Below are positions 54,191 through 63,598 of a stretch of 64,000 bases of DNA, one piece after another (positions within the stretch are counted from its first letter, which is position 1; each line of letters opens with the position of its first letter). The stretch covers positions 1,984,001 through 2,048,000 of the forward strand of contig NZ_CAJGYV010000001.1 of the NCBI RefSeq assembly GCF_904846055.1, read 5' to 3'. This stretch comes from Psychrobacter ciconiae (GTDB lineage Bacteria; Pseudomonadota; Gammaproteobacteria; Pseudomonadales; Moraxellaceae). A program made the translations under genes and the position numbers. The notes beneath the pieces are model-generated. The model ran no database searches and was not told the origin of the DNA. It worked only from the letters and a program-made list of their open reading frames with translations.

Positions 54191-55210
54191 ATGATGATAA
54201 CCATTGAGCAACTGATATTGCAAATTGAGCAGCGCCAACCGGTGCTAAATAAAGCCAATCTTAACGCAGCTGTGCTTAATAAAAAGTTGAGCGGCGTGGG
54301 CAGCTTATCGCATGCCAAAGACGATGAGATTAGTTTTTTATCGAGCGCTCAGTTTGAAGCAAGCCTTGCCAATAGTAATGCAGCGGTAATTTTGGTGACG
54401 CCAAAGTTTGAAGCCTTAGTGCCAAAATCTAGTGTTGCCTTGGTCGTTGCCGATCCGTATTTGGCATATGCCAGCAGCAGTCAGCTGTTTGCTTACTGTG
54501 CCAACTCAGGTCATATTCATTCATCGGCAGTGATAGCAAGCAGTGCTGTCATTGGTAAAAATGTCAGCATTGGCGCGTTTTGTGTCATTGGTGAGGCAGC
54601 TATCATCGGTGATAACAGCTGCCTTGACGCTCATGTGGTTATTGAAGATGGGGTCGTTATTGGTCGATCTGCGGTAATCAAACCTCATACCACAATAGCC
54701 CATCATTGTGTGATCGGGGATTTTGTTCGGCTGCATTCTGGCGTGAGTATTGGCTCAGAAGGTTTTGGCTTTGCTGCCACTCATGACCGTAGCGAGCTTG
54801 GTTGGGAGCGCATCGCTCAACTTGGTCGCGTGGTCATCGGCGATCACGTTCGAATCGGTAGTCAAACTTGTATCGATCGCGGCGCGGTTGATGATACGGT
54901 TATTGGCAATCATGTGATTATTGATAACTTGGTGCAAATCGCCCACAATGTCAAAATTGGTGATGGGACTGCGATTGCTGCAAAAACAGGAATCGCAGGA
55001 AGCACCAGCATTGGTAAACGCTGCATTATCGGTGGAGCGGTTGGCATCAATGGTCATATTACGATTTGTGATGATGTGACTTTATCAGGGATGACCATGG
55101 TGACCAAGTCGATCAAGAGTGCAGGGGCATATTCCTCTGGGACGACTGCTATGCCGACGCCAAATTGGCGGCGCGCGGCGGTACGCTTTCGCAAACTTGG
55201 CAATAAATAA
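54191..55210 (+). CDS. lpxD: UDP-3-O-acyl-glucosamine N-acyltransferase
   Basis: A 339-residue left-handed beta-helix acyltransferase with the hexapeptide pattern throughout, the GSEGFGFA motif and the catalytic histidine in QIAHNVKIG. It adds the N-linked hydroxyacyl chain in lipid A synthesis. It follows bamA by only 70 bases; the skp gene usually found here is absent. Confidence 0.96.
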   Translation: MMITIEQLILQIEQRQPVLNKANLNAAVLNKKLSGVGSLSHAKDDEISFLSSAQFEASLANSNAAVILVTPKFEALVPKSSVALVVADPYLAYASSSQLFAYCANSGHIHSSAVIASSAVIGKNVSIGAFCVIGEAAIIGDNSCLDAHVVIEDGVVIGRSAVIKPHTTIAHHCVIGDFVRLHSGVSIGSEGFGFAATHDRSELGWERIAQLGRVVIGDHVRIGSQTCIDRGAVDDTVIGNHVIIDNLVQIAHNVKIGDGTAIAAKTGIAGSTSIGKRCIIGGAVGINGHITICDDVTLSGMTMVTKSIKSAGAYSSGTTAMPTPNWRRAAVRFRKLGNK

Positions 55211-55373
55211 TTATGCCACCGAAATGAACGATAGTAATATGAACTGATCGCTTAAAAAATTTAAATTGGTATTTTGCTAAAAGTTATTATAGATACTATG
55301 CAATAATGATGACCCTTTAACATTAATAATTGTCCGACTCTTTACTTAAGCCTGCTGCAGCAAGGAAGCCTTT

Positions 55374-55883
55374 ATGAGCGCCACTGATATTAAAAACTTA
55401 ACTGACGATGACATCAAAAGCTTAGCGGAGCAAGGATTGACACTGCCGTTGACGTATCACACGCTCAAGCATTACTTACCGCACCGTTATCCATTTATGC
55501 TCGTTGATAAAGTGGTGGCTTGCAAGCCAAATGAGTGCATCACTGGCATCAAAAACGTGACCATCAACGAAGAGTTTTTTAATGGTCATTTTCCAGATGA
55601 GCCGATTATGCCAGGGGTATTGATGGTTGAGGCGATGGCGCAGGTGTCCGGCGTTCTTGGGTTTATTAGTGCAGGAATTACCGCAGAAGATGGTTATTTA
55701 TATTTGTTTGCAGGGGTAGATAAAGTGCGCTTTAAGCGCCGCGTCATCCCAGGCGATCAGCTGATTATCCGATCGACCCTAAAAATGCAAAAGCGCGGTA
55801 TTTACAAGTTTGATTGTACCGTTCATGTCGAAGATGAGTTGGCAGCTAGCGCTGAAGTGATGATTGCGCGCCAAGCCCAATAA
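55374..55883 (+). CDS. fabZ: 3-hydroxyacyl-[acyl-carrier-protein] dehydratase FabZ
   Basis: A 169-residue hot-dog dehydratase with the HRYPFMLVD motif and catalytic His72 and Glu86 in GHFPDEP and VEAMAQ. It dehydrates beta-hydroxyacyl-ACP and competes with LpxA/LpxD for acyl chains. The N-terminus is about 15 residues longer than usual. Confidence 0.96.
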   Translation: MSATDIKNLTDDDIKSLAEQGLTLPLTYHTLKHYLPHRYPFMLVDKVVACKPNECITGIKNVTINEEFFNGHFPDEPIMPGVLMVEAMAQVSGVLGFISAGITAEDGYLYLFAGVDKVRFKRRVIPGDQLIIRSTLKMQKRGIYKFDCTVHVEDELAASAEVMIARQAQ

Positions 55884-55941
55884 TCAAAAATTTACTGCTT
55901 AATGTATTTTTATTAAATCCGATGATTTAAAGGTCTGTATT

Positions 55942-56721
55942 ATGAGTCAGATTCACCCAACAGCGCTCATCTCACCCACGGCTACCATCGATGACTCCGC
56001 GGTGATTGGTCCTTATTGTATCATCGGCGATGAGGTCAGCATTGGCGCAGGGACAACCCTTTTGCGGCATGTGGTGGTGTCAAAGCTGACCAAGATTGGC
56101 AAAAACAACACCATTTATCAGTTTGCCAGCATCGGTGAGGACTGCCAAGACTTAAAATACAACGGCGAGCGCACTTGGCTTGAGATTGGTGACAACAATA
56201 CCATCCGCGAGGCTTGCAGTTTGCACCGCGGTACGGTTCAAGACAAAGGCTTGACCAAGATTGGCAGTCATAATTTGTTTATGGTTAACACGCACATTGC
56301 TCATGACTGCGTGATTGGCGATCATAATATTTTAGCAAATAATGTCGGTGTTGCTGGACACGTTCATATTGGCAACCATACAATCATTGGTGGTAATTCT
56401 GGCATTCATCAGTTTTGCCGCGTTGATGATTATAGCTTGATCGGCGGGGCAAGCTTGATATTAAAAGATGTTGCAGCTTTTACCATGGTGTCAGGAAATC
56501 CTGCCCACACCCATGGGCTAAACGTTGAGGGCATGCGCCGAAAAGACTGGTCGGCGGCGACCATTGATATATTGCGACAAGCTTATAAAGTTATTTTTCG
56601 CTCTGGAATGACCACTCAGCAGGCTTTGGAAGTCCTTCAAAATGACCTGCTACCTAAAGAGCCAAAAGTGCAAATGTTGATTGATTCACTAACCCAAAGT
56701 AATCGTGGAGTCGTTCGTTAG
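55942..56721 (+). CDS. lpxA: UDP-N-acetylglucosamine acyltransferase
   Basis: A 259-residue beta-helix trimer: hexapeptide repeats, the catalytic His121 in HIAHDC, and a C-terminal helical part. It performs the first step of lipid A synthesis. It ends the cluster; lpxB does not follow, and a terminator and a transporter gene come next. Confidence 0.96.
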   Translation: MSQIHPTALISPTATIDDSAVIGPYCIIGDEVSIGAGTTLLRHVVVSKLTKIGKNNTIYQFASIGEDCQDLKYNGERTWLEIGDNNTIREACSLHRGTVQDKGLTKIGSHNLFMVNTHIAHDCVIGDHNILANNVGVAGHVHIGNHTIIGGNSGIHQFCRVDDYSLIGGASLILKDVAAFTMVSGNPAHTHGLNVEGMRRKDWSAATIDILRQAYKVIFRSGMTTQQALEVLQNDLLPKEPKVQMLIDSLTQSNRGVVR

Positions 56722-56800
56722 TCAAAGCTTTTACCAAGCTTAAGTTCAAAGTTAGCATCGCTTTATTTATTATCTGATTTCCCAAATTTCTTTTTCTGAT

Positions 56801-56828
56801 AGCCATAACTAATAGTTATGGCTTTTTA
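56801..56828 (+). terminator. Terminator after lpxA
   Basis: AGCCATAACT (56801-56810) pairs with AGTTATGGCT (56814-56823), followed by TTTT. It ends the lpxD-fabZ-lpxA transcript. Confidence 0.8.
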
Positions 56829-56971
56829 TAATTATCGTTTCTTGACTTTTTAATAGGCTTAGCAGAAACTTAGCGCTTAAATGATTGTAATAAAATCTTG
56901 CTCAATGTTACCGGCTATAGGCTGCAATAATAAAGGGCAAAACAGCAATAAGTTGAGGGTCGAGGTCAAAA

Positions 56972-58330
56972 ATGGCGATAAATAAAAAACAACACGCGCA
57001 GTGGAGCTCAAGCTTTGGCTTTGTCCTTGCGGCGGTCGGCTCAGCAGTCGGTCTTGGAAATATTTGGAAATTTCCTTATATGGTGGGTGAAAGCGGCGGC
57101 TCAGCTTTTGTGATTGCCTATCTATTTTGTATTGCGTTAATCGGCTTTCCTATCTTGGTCGCTGAGTGGTTCATCGGTCGCCGTGGTCAAAAAAATCCTA
57201 TCAATACTTTTATGGACGTTGCCGAAAGTGAAGGCAGGTCGCGAAGTTGGGGTATTGTCGGCGCGTCAGGAATTTTAGGCGGCTTTTTAATTTTATCATT
57301 TTATAGTGTGATTGGCGGCTGGGCGCTCAACTATATCACCAAGACCGGCTCAGGAGCTTTTGTTGGTCAAGATAGCGACGCTGTTGGCGCGACCTTTGAT
57401 GCTATGCTGGCATCAGCTGGAACATTGACCATTTGGCATACCGTTTTTATGATAATTACTGCCTTAATTGTTGGGGTTGGTGTAACGAAGGGCATTGAGG
57501 CAGCTTCCAAAATTTTGATGCCGCTACTTGGGATTATTTTATTTGTTATCGTCGGCTATAACGTGGTCAGTGGCGGCTTTGGTGAAGCATTTAGTTATTT
57601 ATTTGCCCCTGATTTGAGTAAATTAAACAGTCAGATCGTTCTTGCAGCCCTAGGTCACGCCTTTTTTACGTTATCCATCGGTATGGGAATCATGGTGGCT
57701 TACGGCTCATACTTAGGTCAAGAGGTCAACTTATTAAAAACAGCGCGCTTGGTTATCATCCTTGATACGGTCATTGCGCTTGCTGCCGGACTTGCCATTT
57801 TCCCAATTATCTTTAGCAATGGTCTAGACCCTGCTTCAGGACCGGGATTGATTTTCGTAAGTTTGCCCATTGCATTTGGTAAAATGACCGGCGGCACCAT
57901 TATTGGCGCCATGTTTTTCTTATTAATTACCTTTGCTGCTGTGACGTCCTCGATTTCACTGCTTGAGCCGTCTGTTGAGCTGTTAGAAGAGCGCACCTCA
58001 CTTAACCGTACGATGGCAACGGTGGTGGCTGCTGTGGTCGTTTGGCTACTTGGTATTGCCGCGCTGTTGTCGTTCAACTTGTGGTCAGATGTTTTAATTA
58101 TGGGGAACAATATTTTTGATGCCCTTGATAAGTTGACCAGTAAGTTTTTATTACCAATCACAGGGCTTGCCGGAATCATTTTCTTTGCTTGGCGAATGAA
58201 TCAAGATGCCATTCGAGCAGAGCTGAACCTGTCGGGAACTGCTTGGCAAGTTTGGCAAGTGGTGAGCAAGTTTATTGCCCCAATTGCGGTGCTTGTGGTA
58301 TTTGTGACGACCCTCATTGGCATGGGCTGA
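56972..58330 (+). CDS. Sodium-dependent transporter of the neurotransmitter:sodium symporter (SNF) family
   Basis: A 452-residue transporter with about eleven transmembrane helices. The first helix carries the sodium/substrate signature GSAVGLGNIWKFPY, and the unwound helix 6 region is GMGIMVAYGSY-like. Bacterial members (LeuT, MhsT, TnaT) import amino acids with sodium. The short eleven-helix form resembles MhsT. Substrate cannot be told from sequence by eye. Confidence 0.9.
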   Translation: MAINKKQHAQWSSSFGFVLAAVGSAVGLGNIWKFPYMVGESGGSAFVIAYLFCIALIGFPILVAEWFIGRRGQKNPINTFMDVAESEGRSRSWGIVGASGILGGFLILSFYSVIGGWALNYITKTGSGAFVGQDSDAVGATFDAMLASAGTLTIWHTVFMIITALIVGVGVTKGIEAASKILMPLLGIILFVIVGYNVVSGGFGEAFSYLFAPDLSKLNSQIVLAALGHAFFTLSIGMGIMVAYGSYLGQEVNLLKTARLVIILDTVIALAAGLAIFPIIFSNGLDPASGPGLIFVSLPIAFGKMTGGTIIGAMFFLLITFAAVTSSISLLEPSVELLEERTSLNRTMATVVAAVVVWLLGIAALLSFNLWSDVLIMGNNIFDALDKLTSKFLLPITGLAGIIFFAWRMNQDAIRAELNLSGTAWQVWQVVSKFIAPIAVLVVFVTTLIGMG

Positions 58331-58350
58331 TTTGCTTAAAAGTGTAATAA

Positions 58351-58378
58351 AAAGGCTTAATTAAATTAAGCCTTTTTT
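58351..58378. terminator. Bidirectional terminator
   Basis: AAAGGCTTAAT (58351-58361) pairs with ATTAAGCCTTT (58363-58373 approx.), flanked by A on the left and T on the right, between convergent genes. Confidence 0.85.
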
Positions 58379-58405
58379 GATTGAAGGGTTTGCAGCTGCA
58401 AATGG

Positions 58406-59560
<1,155 letters not shown>

Positions 59561-59786
59561 CTAACCGTAATCTTTATCCAAAAAATATACGCAATTATAG
59601 CATTAGCAAGCGTCAAATGGCGGGTGTCGACAAACTTAACAGGTCAATTGTGTGAAGCTCTAAAATTTAGCTCAACGACGATTTGATACAGACACAAGGT
59701 AGGGCTTTTGATATGTTTATTTTATAAAGTAAGTGACGAGTCAACCGGTTAAAGCGCTTTCGCTGTCGATGTAACCTGACGCAATC

Positions 59787-60449
59787 ATGAAGCTTCGAGT
59801 AAACGCGTCGGTAATTATAGCGGTGATGGTGTTTTTTATTTCAGGAGAAACTATGGCAACTGAAGAACCAAAATATAGCGTTTTGCAGCGCCATGATGGC
59901 ATTGAGCTGCGTCGTTACGACAGCCAAATTATCGCCCAAACTACGGTAACAGGGTCGCAGCAAGTCGCCAGTCAACGAGGTTTTAAAATCTTAGCGGATT
60001 ATATCTTTGGAAATAATAGTGCAGCGAAGGGCTCAAACAAAATCGCCATGACCGCGCCAGTTATTATGCAAAAGTCGCAAAATACAAAGGCTGCCCCAGA
60101 AAAAATAAGCATGACTGCGCCGGTAATCACTCAAAAAACAGCGAAAAACGAGTGGCAAATGCAGTTCATTATGCCAAGCCAATTCACCATTGAAACCCTA
60201 CCTAAACCAAATAATCCAAATGTTCATATCAAGCAGCTTCCTGCAAAAACGTTTGCAGTGATTGGCTTTTCAGGGCTTACAGGTGAGGATAAAGTTGTTA
60301 AAAAGACTCAAGAGCTGCAATCTTGGTTGCAGCAGCACAACATCAAAGCATTGGGCGAGCCTCAGCTTGCTCGCTACAATCCGCCTTGGACGCTACCATT
60401 TATGCGCCGAAATGAAATCATGATTGAGTGTGAATCTGGGCAGCAATAA
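59787..60449 (+). CDS. SOUL family heme-binding protein
   Basis: A 220-residue protein with a short hydrophobic N-terminus (about residues 6-22, signal peptide or anchor) and a SOUL domain: ELRRYDSQIIAQT, repeated IAMTAPV motifs, the FIMPSQFT segment and the terminal FMRRNEI motif. SOUL proteins bind heme or tetrapyrroles in some eukaryotes; bacterial function is unclear. The double MTAPV motif is as expected for the family. Confidence 0.87.
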   Translation: MKLRVNASVIIAVMVFFISGETMATEEPKYSVLQRHDGIELRRYDSQIIAQTTVTGSQQVASQRGFKILADYIFGNNSAAKGSNKIAMTAPVIMQKSQNTKAAPEKISMTAPVITQKTAKNEWQMQFIMPSQFTIETLPKPNNPNVHIKQLPAKTFAVIGFSGLTGEDKVVKKTQELQSWLQQHNIKALGEPQLARYNPPWTLPFMRRNEIMIECESGQQ

Positions 60450-60491
60450 GTGCGACAATAATCAATAATCATTGTTACTTTAAAATAAATA

Positions 60492-60528
60492 TAAAAAAAG
60501 ACAGTATTAAACTGCCTTTTTTTTATTC
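60492..60528. terminator. Terminator between the SOUL gene and asd
   Basis: AAAGACAGT and ACTGCCTTT pair with one A-C mismatch around a short loop, with A on the left and T on the right. It can serve both convergent genes. Confidence 0.7.
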
Positions 60529-60568
60529 TATATATTTTATAAGTCTTTACGCTAAATAAAGCTTAACA

Positions 60569-61702
60569 TTACGCTTGTTGCTCGCGGATGATGTTGAGCA
60601 TCCGGCGTAAGGGTTCGGCGGCGCCCCAAAGCAATTGGTCACCGACTGTAAATGCGCCCAAATATTCACCGCCCATGTTCAGCTTACGCAGGCGACCAAG
60701 CGCTACGGTCAGCGTTCCGGTCACGGCAACAGGCGTCAAGCGATTCATGGCAGCGTCTTTGGTGTCTTCGACCACATCAAGCCACTGGTTGCCGCTGTTT
60801 TTAAGCGCGTCTTCGATTTCCTCTAAAGGAATGTCTTTTTTAAGCTTGATGGTCAAACCTTGAGCGTGACAACGCATCGCGCCAATGCGAACGCAAAGCC
60901 CATCGATAGCGATTTGGCTATTTTCATCGTTACCCAAGATTTTGTTGGTTTCAACGCCGCCTTTCCACTCTTCGCGCGATTGTTTGTTGTCGAGCTGCGA
61001 GTCGATGTAAGGGATGAGGCTTCCGGCTAACGGCACACCAAAATACTGTTTTGGGAAATCATCCGAGCGCTGAGTTTGCGCGATTTTTTTGTCAATGTCT
61101 AAAATAGCGCTGGCAGGGTTGGCAAGCTCATCGGCAACCGCGTCACGAAGCACGCCCATACCGTTAATCAGCTCACGCATGTTATTTGCGCCTGAGCCGC
61201 TTGCTGCTTGATAGGTCATGGCGCTGACCCACTCAACCCAGCCGCGATTGAACAGCTCGCCGATAGCCATCAGCATTAAAGATACGGTACAGTTGCCCCC
61301 GATAAAGTCTTTTTTGCCATTTTTTAGCGCCTCGTCGATGACGTTTTTATTGACAGGGTCAAGGATGATGATGCTGTCGTCAGCCATGCGCAGGGTGCTT
61401 GCCGCGTCAATCCAGTAGCCAGCCCAGCCGCTATCGCGAAGGGGTTTGTGGACGTCTTGTGTGTAGTCGCCGCCTTGGCAGGTGATAATCACGTCACAAT
61501 CAGCAAGCGCTTTGAGGTCAAAAGCGTCTTTTAACGTTCCGGTCTCGATACCATCAAAGCTTGGCGCTGCGCCGCCTGCGTTACTGGTCGAAAAAAATAT
61601 GGGCGTGATGCCTGCAAAGTCATTTTCTTCGCGCATCCGCTCAATGAGAACCGAGCCGACCATTCCGCGCCAGCCGACCAAGCCTACTTTCAAATTGCTC
61701 AT
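60569..61702 (-). CDS. asd: Aspartate-semialdehyde dehydrogenase
   Basis: A 377-residue NADPH-dependent enzyme: nucleotide loop [11 protein letters not shown] at the N-terminus, catalytic Cys138 in GGNCTVS and the base histidine in MRCHAQG. It makes aspartate semialdehyde for Lys, diaminopimelate, Thr and Met, so it also feeds the homoserine branch used by metZ. The sequence type ([15 protein letters not shown]) matches the E. coli-like asd form. Confidence 0.96.
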   Translation of the reverse strand: MSNLKVGLVGWRGMVGSVLIERMREENDFAGITPIFFSTSNAGGAAPSFDGIETGTLKDAFDLKALADCDVIITCQGGDYTQDVHKPLRDSGWAGYWIDAASTLRMADDSIIILDPVNKNVIDEALKNGKKDFIGGNCTVSLMLMAIGELFNRGWVEWVSAMTYQAASGSGANNMRELINGMGVLRDAVADELANPASAILDIDKKIAQTQRSDDFPKQYFGVPLAGSLIPYIDSQLDNKQSREEWKGGVETNKILGNDENSQIAIDGLCVRIGAMRCHAQGLTIKLKKDIPLEEIEDALKNSGNQWLDVVEDTKDAAMNRLTPVAVTGTLTVALGRLRKLNMGGEYLGAFTVGDQLLWGAAEPLRRMLNIIREQQA

Positions 61703-62043
61703 GACGTGTTGTCCTTAATTTACCCAGAAGTATTGCAATCTCAACCGGTTACAATGCCGTGAAAGCATCCAAATTGCAAGAGATTTTAGCGCAATTTGAG
61801 CCAATTGTAATCAATAATGGCTTAATTCAAAAAAACTTTTGGTTATCGAATTAAAGCCTTGGGGATATTGTTAGTCGTTTGGTAGTCACTGAAGGTAAAT
61901 TAAAGCGCGGCAAATAATAAGTTTAAAGCTTAAATTTATGTCTTTAACCAAATTGTTCTTGATGCAATAGGGGAATCAACATAGATTCTAAACTTAATCA
62001 GGGTATTATTCATTACTTTTAATTGTTAACACTAAGGCAGACT
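61703..62043. other. Divergent intergenic region
   Basis: 341 AT-rich bases between asd and the EEP-fold gene. No gene, clear hairpin or regulatory motif recognised; promoters for both genes must be here. Confidence 0.45.
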
Positions 62044-63171
62044 ATGGATGCAGAATTTATCGCCATTATTGCAGAAGTTCTATCTGGAATAGTCATTTTC
62101 GTGACGGCTTGGGGGCTGCTGCCGCTTGATTTTTGGTGGGTTCGCGATGTGGATTTTCCAAGGTTACAAATTCTATGGCTTGGAGCGATAAGTTTAATCG
62201 CAATGATAGCAGTCAGCTTTTGGCAAACGGTTTCGGTTTGGCACTGGTTGTTGTTAATAGGTTTGGTGGCGGCGCTGGCGTTCCAATTAAAAATGGTGCT
62301 GCCTTATACGCGGCTTTGGCGTCAAGAAGTAAAATCGGCGCGGCAACAAGCAGGGCATCCGCGAGTCCGAATTATGGTATCCAATGTTCTGACGTCCAAT
62401 GACAATAAACAAGCGCTTATTGACTTGGTGGCTAAGCAGCGCCCTGATATTTTATTGACGTTAGAGACGGATAAAGTTTGGGAAGATGCATTGTCAGTTA
62501 TCGAGCCGGAGTTTCCATTTTGCGTTAAAGTGCCGCTTGATAACTTGTATGGTATGCACTTGTATTCAAAGCTTGAGCTGATCGACCCCAAGGTTAAGTT
62601 TTTAATCATCGATGATATTCCCTCGATTCACACGCAAATTAAGCTTGCGAATGGGAAAAAGGTTTGGTTGTATTGTCTGCATCCGATGCCGCCAAGCCCA
62701 ACGGAGGCTACCAAATCAACGACTCGTGATGCTGAATTGTTATTGGTTGGGCGACATATTAAAAAGCAAAATCAAATCGCAATTTTAGCCGGCGACTTAA
62801 ACGATGTGGCTTGGTCAAAGACCACCCGCCGATTTCAGCGCATCTCAGGGCTACTTGATCCACGAATCGGTCGCGATTTTGTTAACACCTTTCATGCCAA
62901 ATATCCGTTTTTGCGCTGGGCGCTTGACCATATTTTTCACAGTCCTTGCTTTACTTTGGTTGAGATTAAGCGTTTGCCAAGTATTGGTTCGGACCATTTT
63001 CCAGTGATGACGGTGCTGCAATTTGAACCAGAATCGACAGTCACTCAAGCGCAAAACGCTGAGCAGGCGACCGCTGATGACTTGTGTCAGGCTGAAAATA
63101 AAATCTGTGCCGGTCAAGAAGAGGGTGCTTCAGTGTCTTGTGAGCATCAGCAAGAAAACGCAGAAAAATGA
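62044..63171 (+). CDS. Membrane-anchored endonuclease/exonuclease/phosphatase (EEP) family protein
   Basis: About 375 residues. Three hydrophobic segments (about 4-22, 43-60, 66-84) precede an EEP domain with VSNVLTSN, the metal-binding glutamate in LLTLETD, LAGDLNDVAWS and the terminal WALDHIF and GSDHFPV motifs. Catalytic residues are in place, so it should hydrolyse a phosphodiester or phosphomonoester outside the cytoplasmic face. A 50-residue Gln/Glu-rich tail follows. The ATG at 62044 is chosen because AAGG lies 6 bases before it. Substrate unknown. Confidence 0.82.
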   Translation: MDAEFIAIIAEVLSGIVIFVTAWGLLPLDFWWVRDVDFPRLQILWLGAISLIAMIAVSFWQTVSVWHWLLLIGLVAALAFQLKMVLPYTRLWRQEVKSARQQAGHPRVRIMVSNVLTSNDNKQALIDLVAKQRPDILLTLETDKVWEDALSVIEPEFPFCVKVPLDNLYGMHLYSKLELIDPKVKFLIIDDIPSIHTQIKLANGKKVWLYCLHPMPPSPTEATKSTTRDAELLLVGRHIKKQNQIAILAGDLNDVAWSKTTRRFQRISGLLDPRIGRDFVNTFHAKYPFLRWALDHIFHSPCFTLVEIKRLPSIGSDHFPVMTVLQFEPESTVTQAQNAEQATADDLCQAENKICAGQEEGASVSCEHQQENAEK

Positions 63172-63245
63172 TGAGGGTAATATTGGTTTTTTGCCAACTA
63201 TTGTGTTGTAAGCAAAAGCTTACAACAATTAAGGTTTTTAGCTTC

Positions 63246-63274
63246 TAGTCGCAGTAGCGCAGTTGTCCTATAAT
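63246..63274 (+). promoter_or_regulatory. Candidate promoter of the structured RNA
   Basis: A perfect TATAAT at 63269-63274 with a weak TAGTCG 17 bases before. Transcription would begin near 63281, just at the terminal stem of the RNA below. Confidence 0.5.
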
Positions 63275-63280
63275 ACCCAT

Positions 63281-63458
63281 TATCAGCACAAGGATAAGCA
63301 AGGATGCAGTGTTGAGATACGGATGCCAAGTTAGGTCAGCCCGCTAACTTCGTATCCATATCGAGACTTGGGATAAGTCCGCATGGAAGTGATAATAATA
63401 ACACCAGATGCGCCCAAACCTCGAACCTATCGCCCTAGGTTCGGGGTTTTTTCTTGTT
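63281..63458 (+). ncRNA. Candidate stand-alone structured RNA of unknown class
   Basis: About 175 bases between a TATAAT and a strong terminator, without an open frame. Hand folding gives a terminal stem (ATTATCA at 63279-63285 with TGATAAT at 63390-63396, plus one C-G pair past a bulge). A long central hairpin comprises GATA/TATC, GGATGC/GTATCC and AAGTTAG/CTAACTT (63316-63362), with single C-A and C-C mismatches and a nine-base loop. A possible tandem G-A step lies at its base. It lies between convergent genes, so it is not a leader. Size would fit 6S RNA, but I do not recognise 6S sequence; 4.5S and tmRNA motifs are absent. Confidence 0.5.
63418..63456 (+). terminator. Strong terminator of the structured RNA
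   Basis: An 11-base-pair stem, CCTCGAACCTA with TAGGTTCGGGG (one G-T pair), followed by six T. Confidence 0.85.
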
Positions 63459-63467
63459 TTAATAATT

Positions 63468-63547
63468 TCTTAAGCGAAAAGCTCTTAATCAAAAAAAGCT
63501 CTTAATCAAAAAAAGCTCTTAATCAAAAAAAGCTCTTAAGCAAAAAA
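63468..63547 (+). repeat. Tandem repeat, four copies of a 17-bp unit
   Basis: The unit AGCTCTTAATCAAAAAA is repeated at 63480, 63497, 63514 and 63531 (the last with AAGC for AATC), preceded by a partial diverged copy from 63468. Confidence 0.9.
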
Positions 63548-63574
63548 AGATGACCGCAATCAGTCATCTTTTTT
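63543..63574. terminator. Terminator after surA
   Basis: GATGAC (63549-63554) pairs with GTCATC (63563-63568), with A run on the left and T run on the right, so it works for surA on the minus strand and also for plus-strand read-through. Confidence 0.8.
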
Positions 63575-63598
63575 GAAAATTTTTAATTTTAAAAAACC

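Noticed and set aside
57718..58179. 153-residue open frame antisense to the SNF transporter
   Set aside because: Complement of a confident transporter gene, no recognisable domain.
63281..63458. 4.5S (SRP) RNA assignment for the structured RNA
   Set aside because: The GGUCAGG ... GGAAGGAAGCAGCC SRP loop is absent; only a partial GGTCAG is present in the hairpin loop.
63468..63547. CRISPR array
   Set aside because: Units are directly adjacent 17-mers without spacers and no cas gene is near, so it is a simple tandem repeat.
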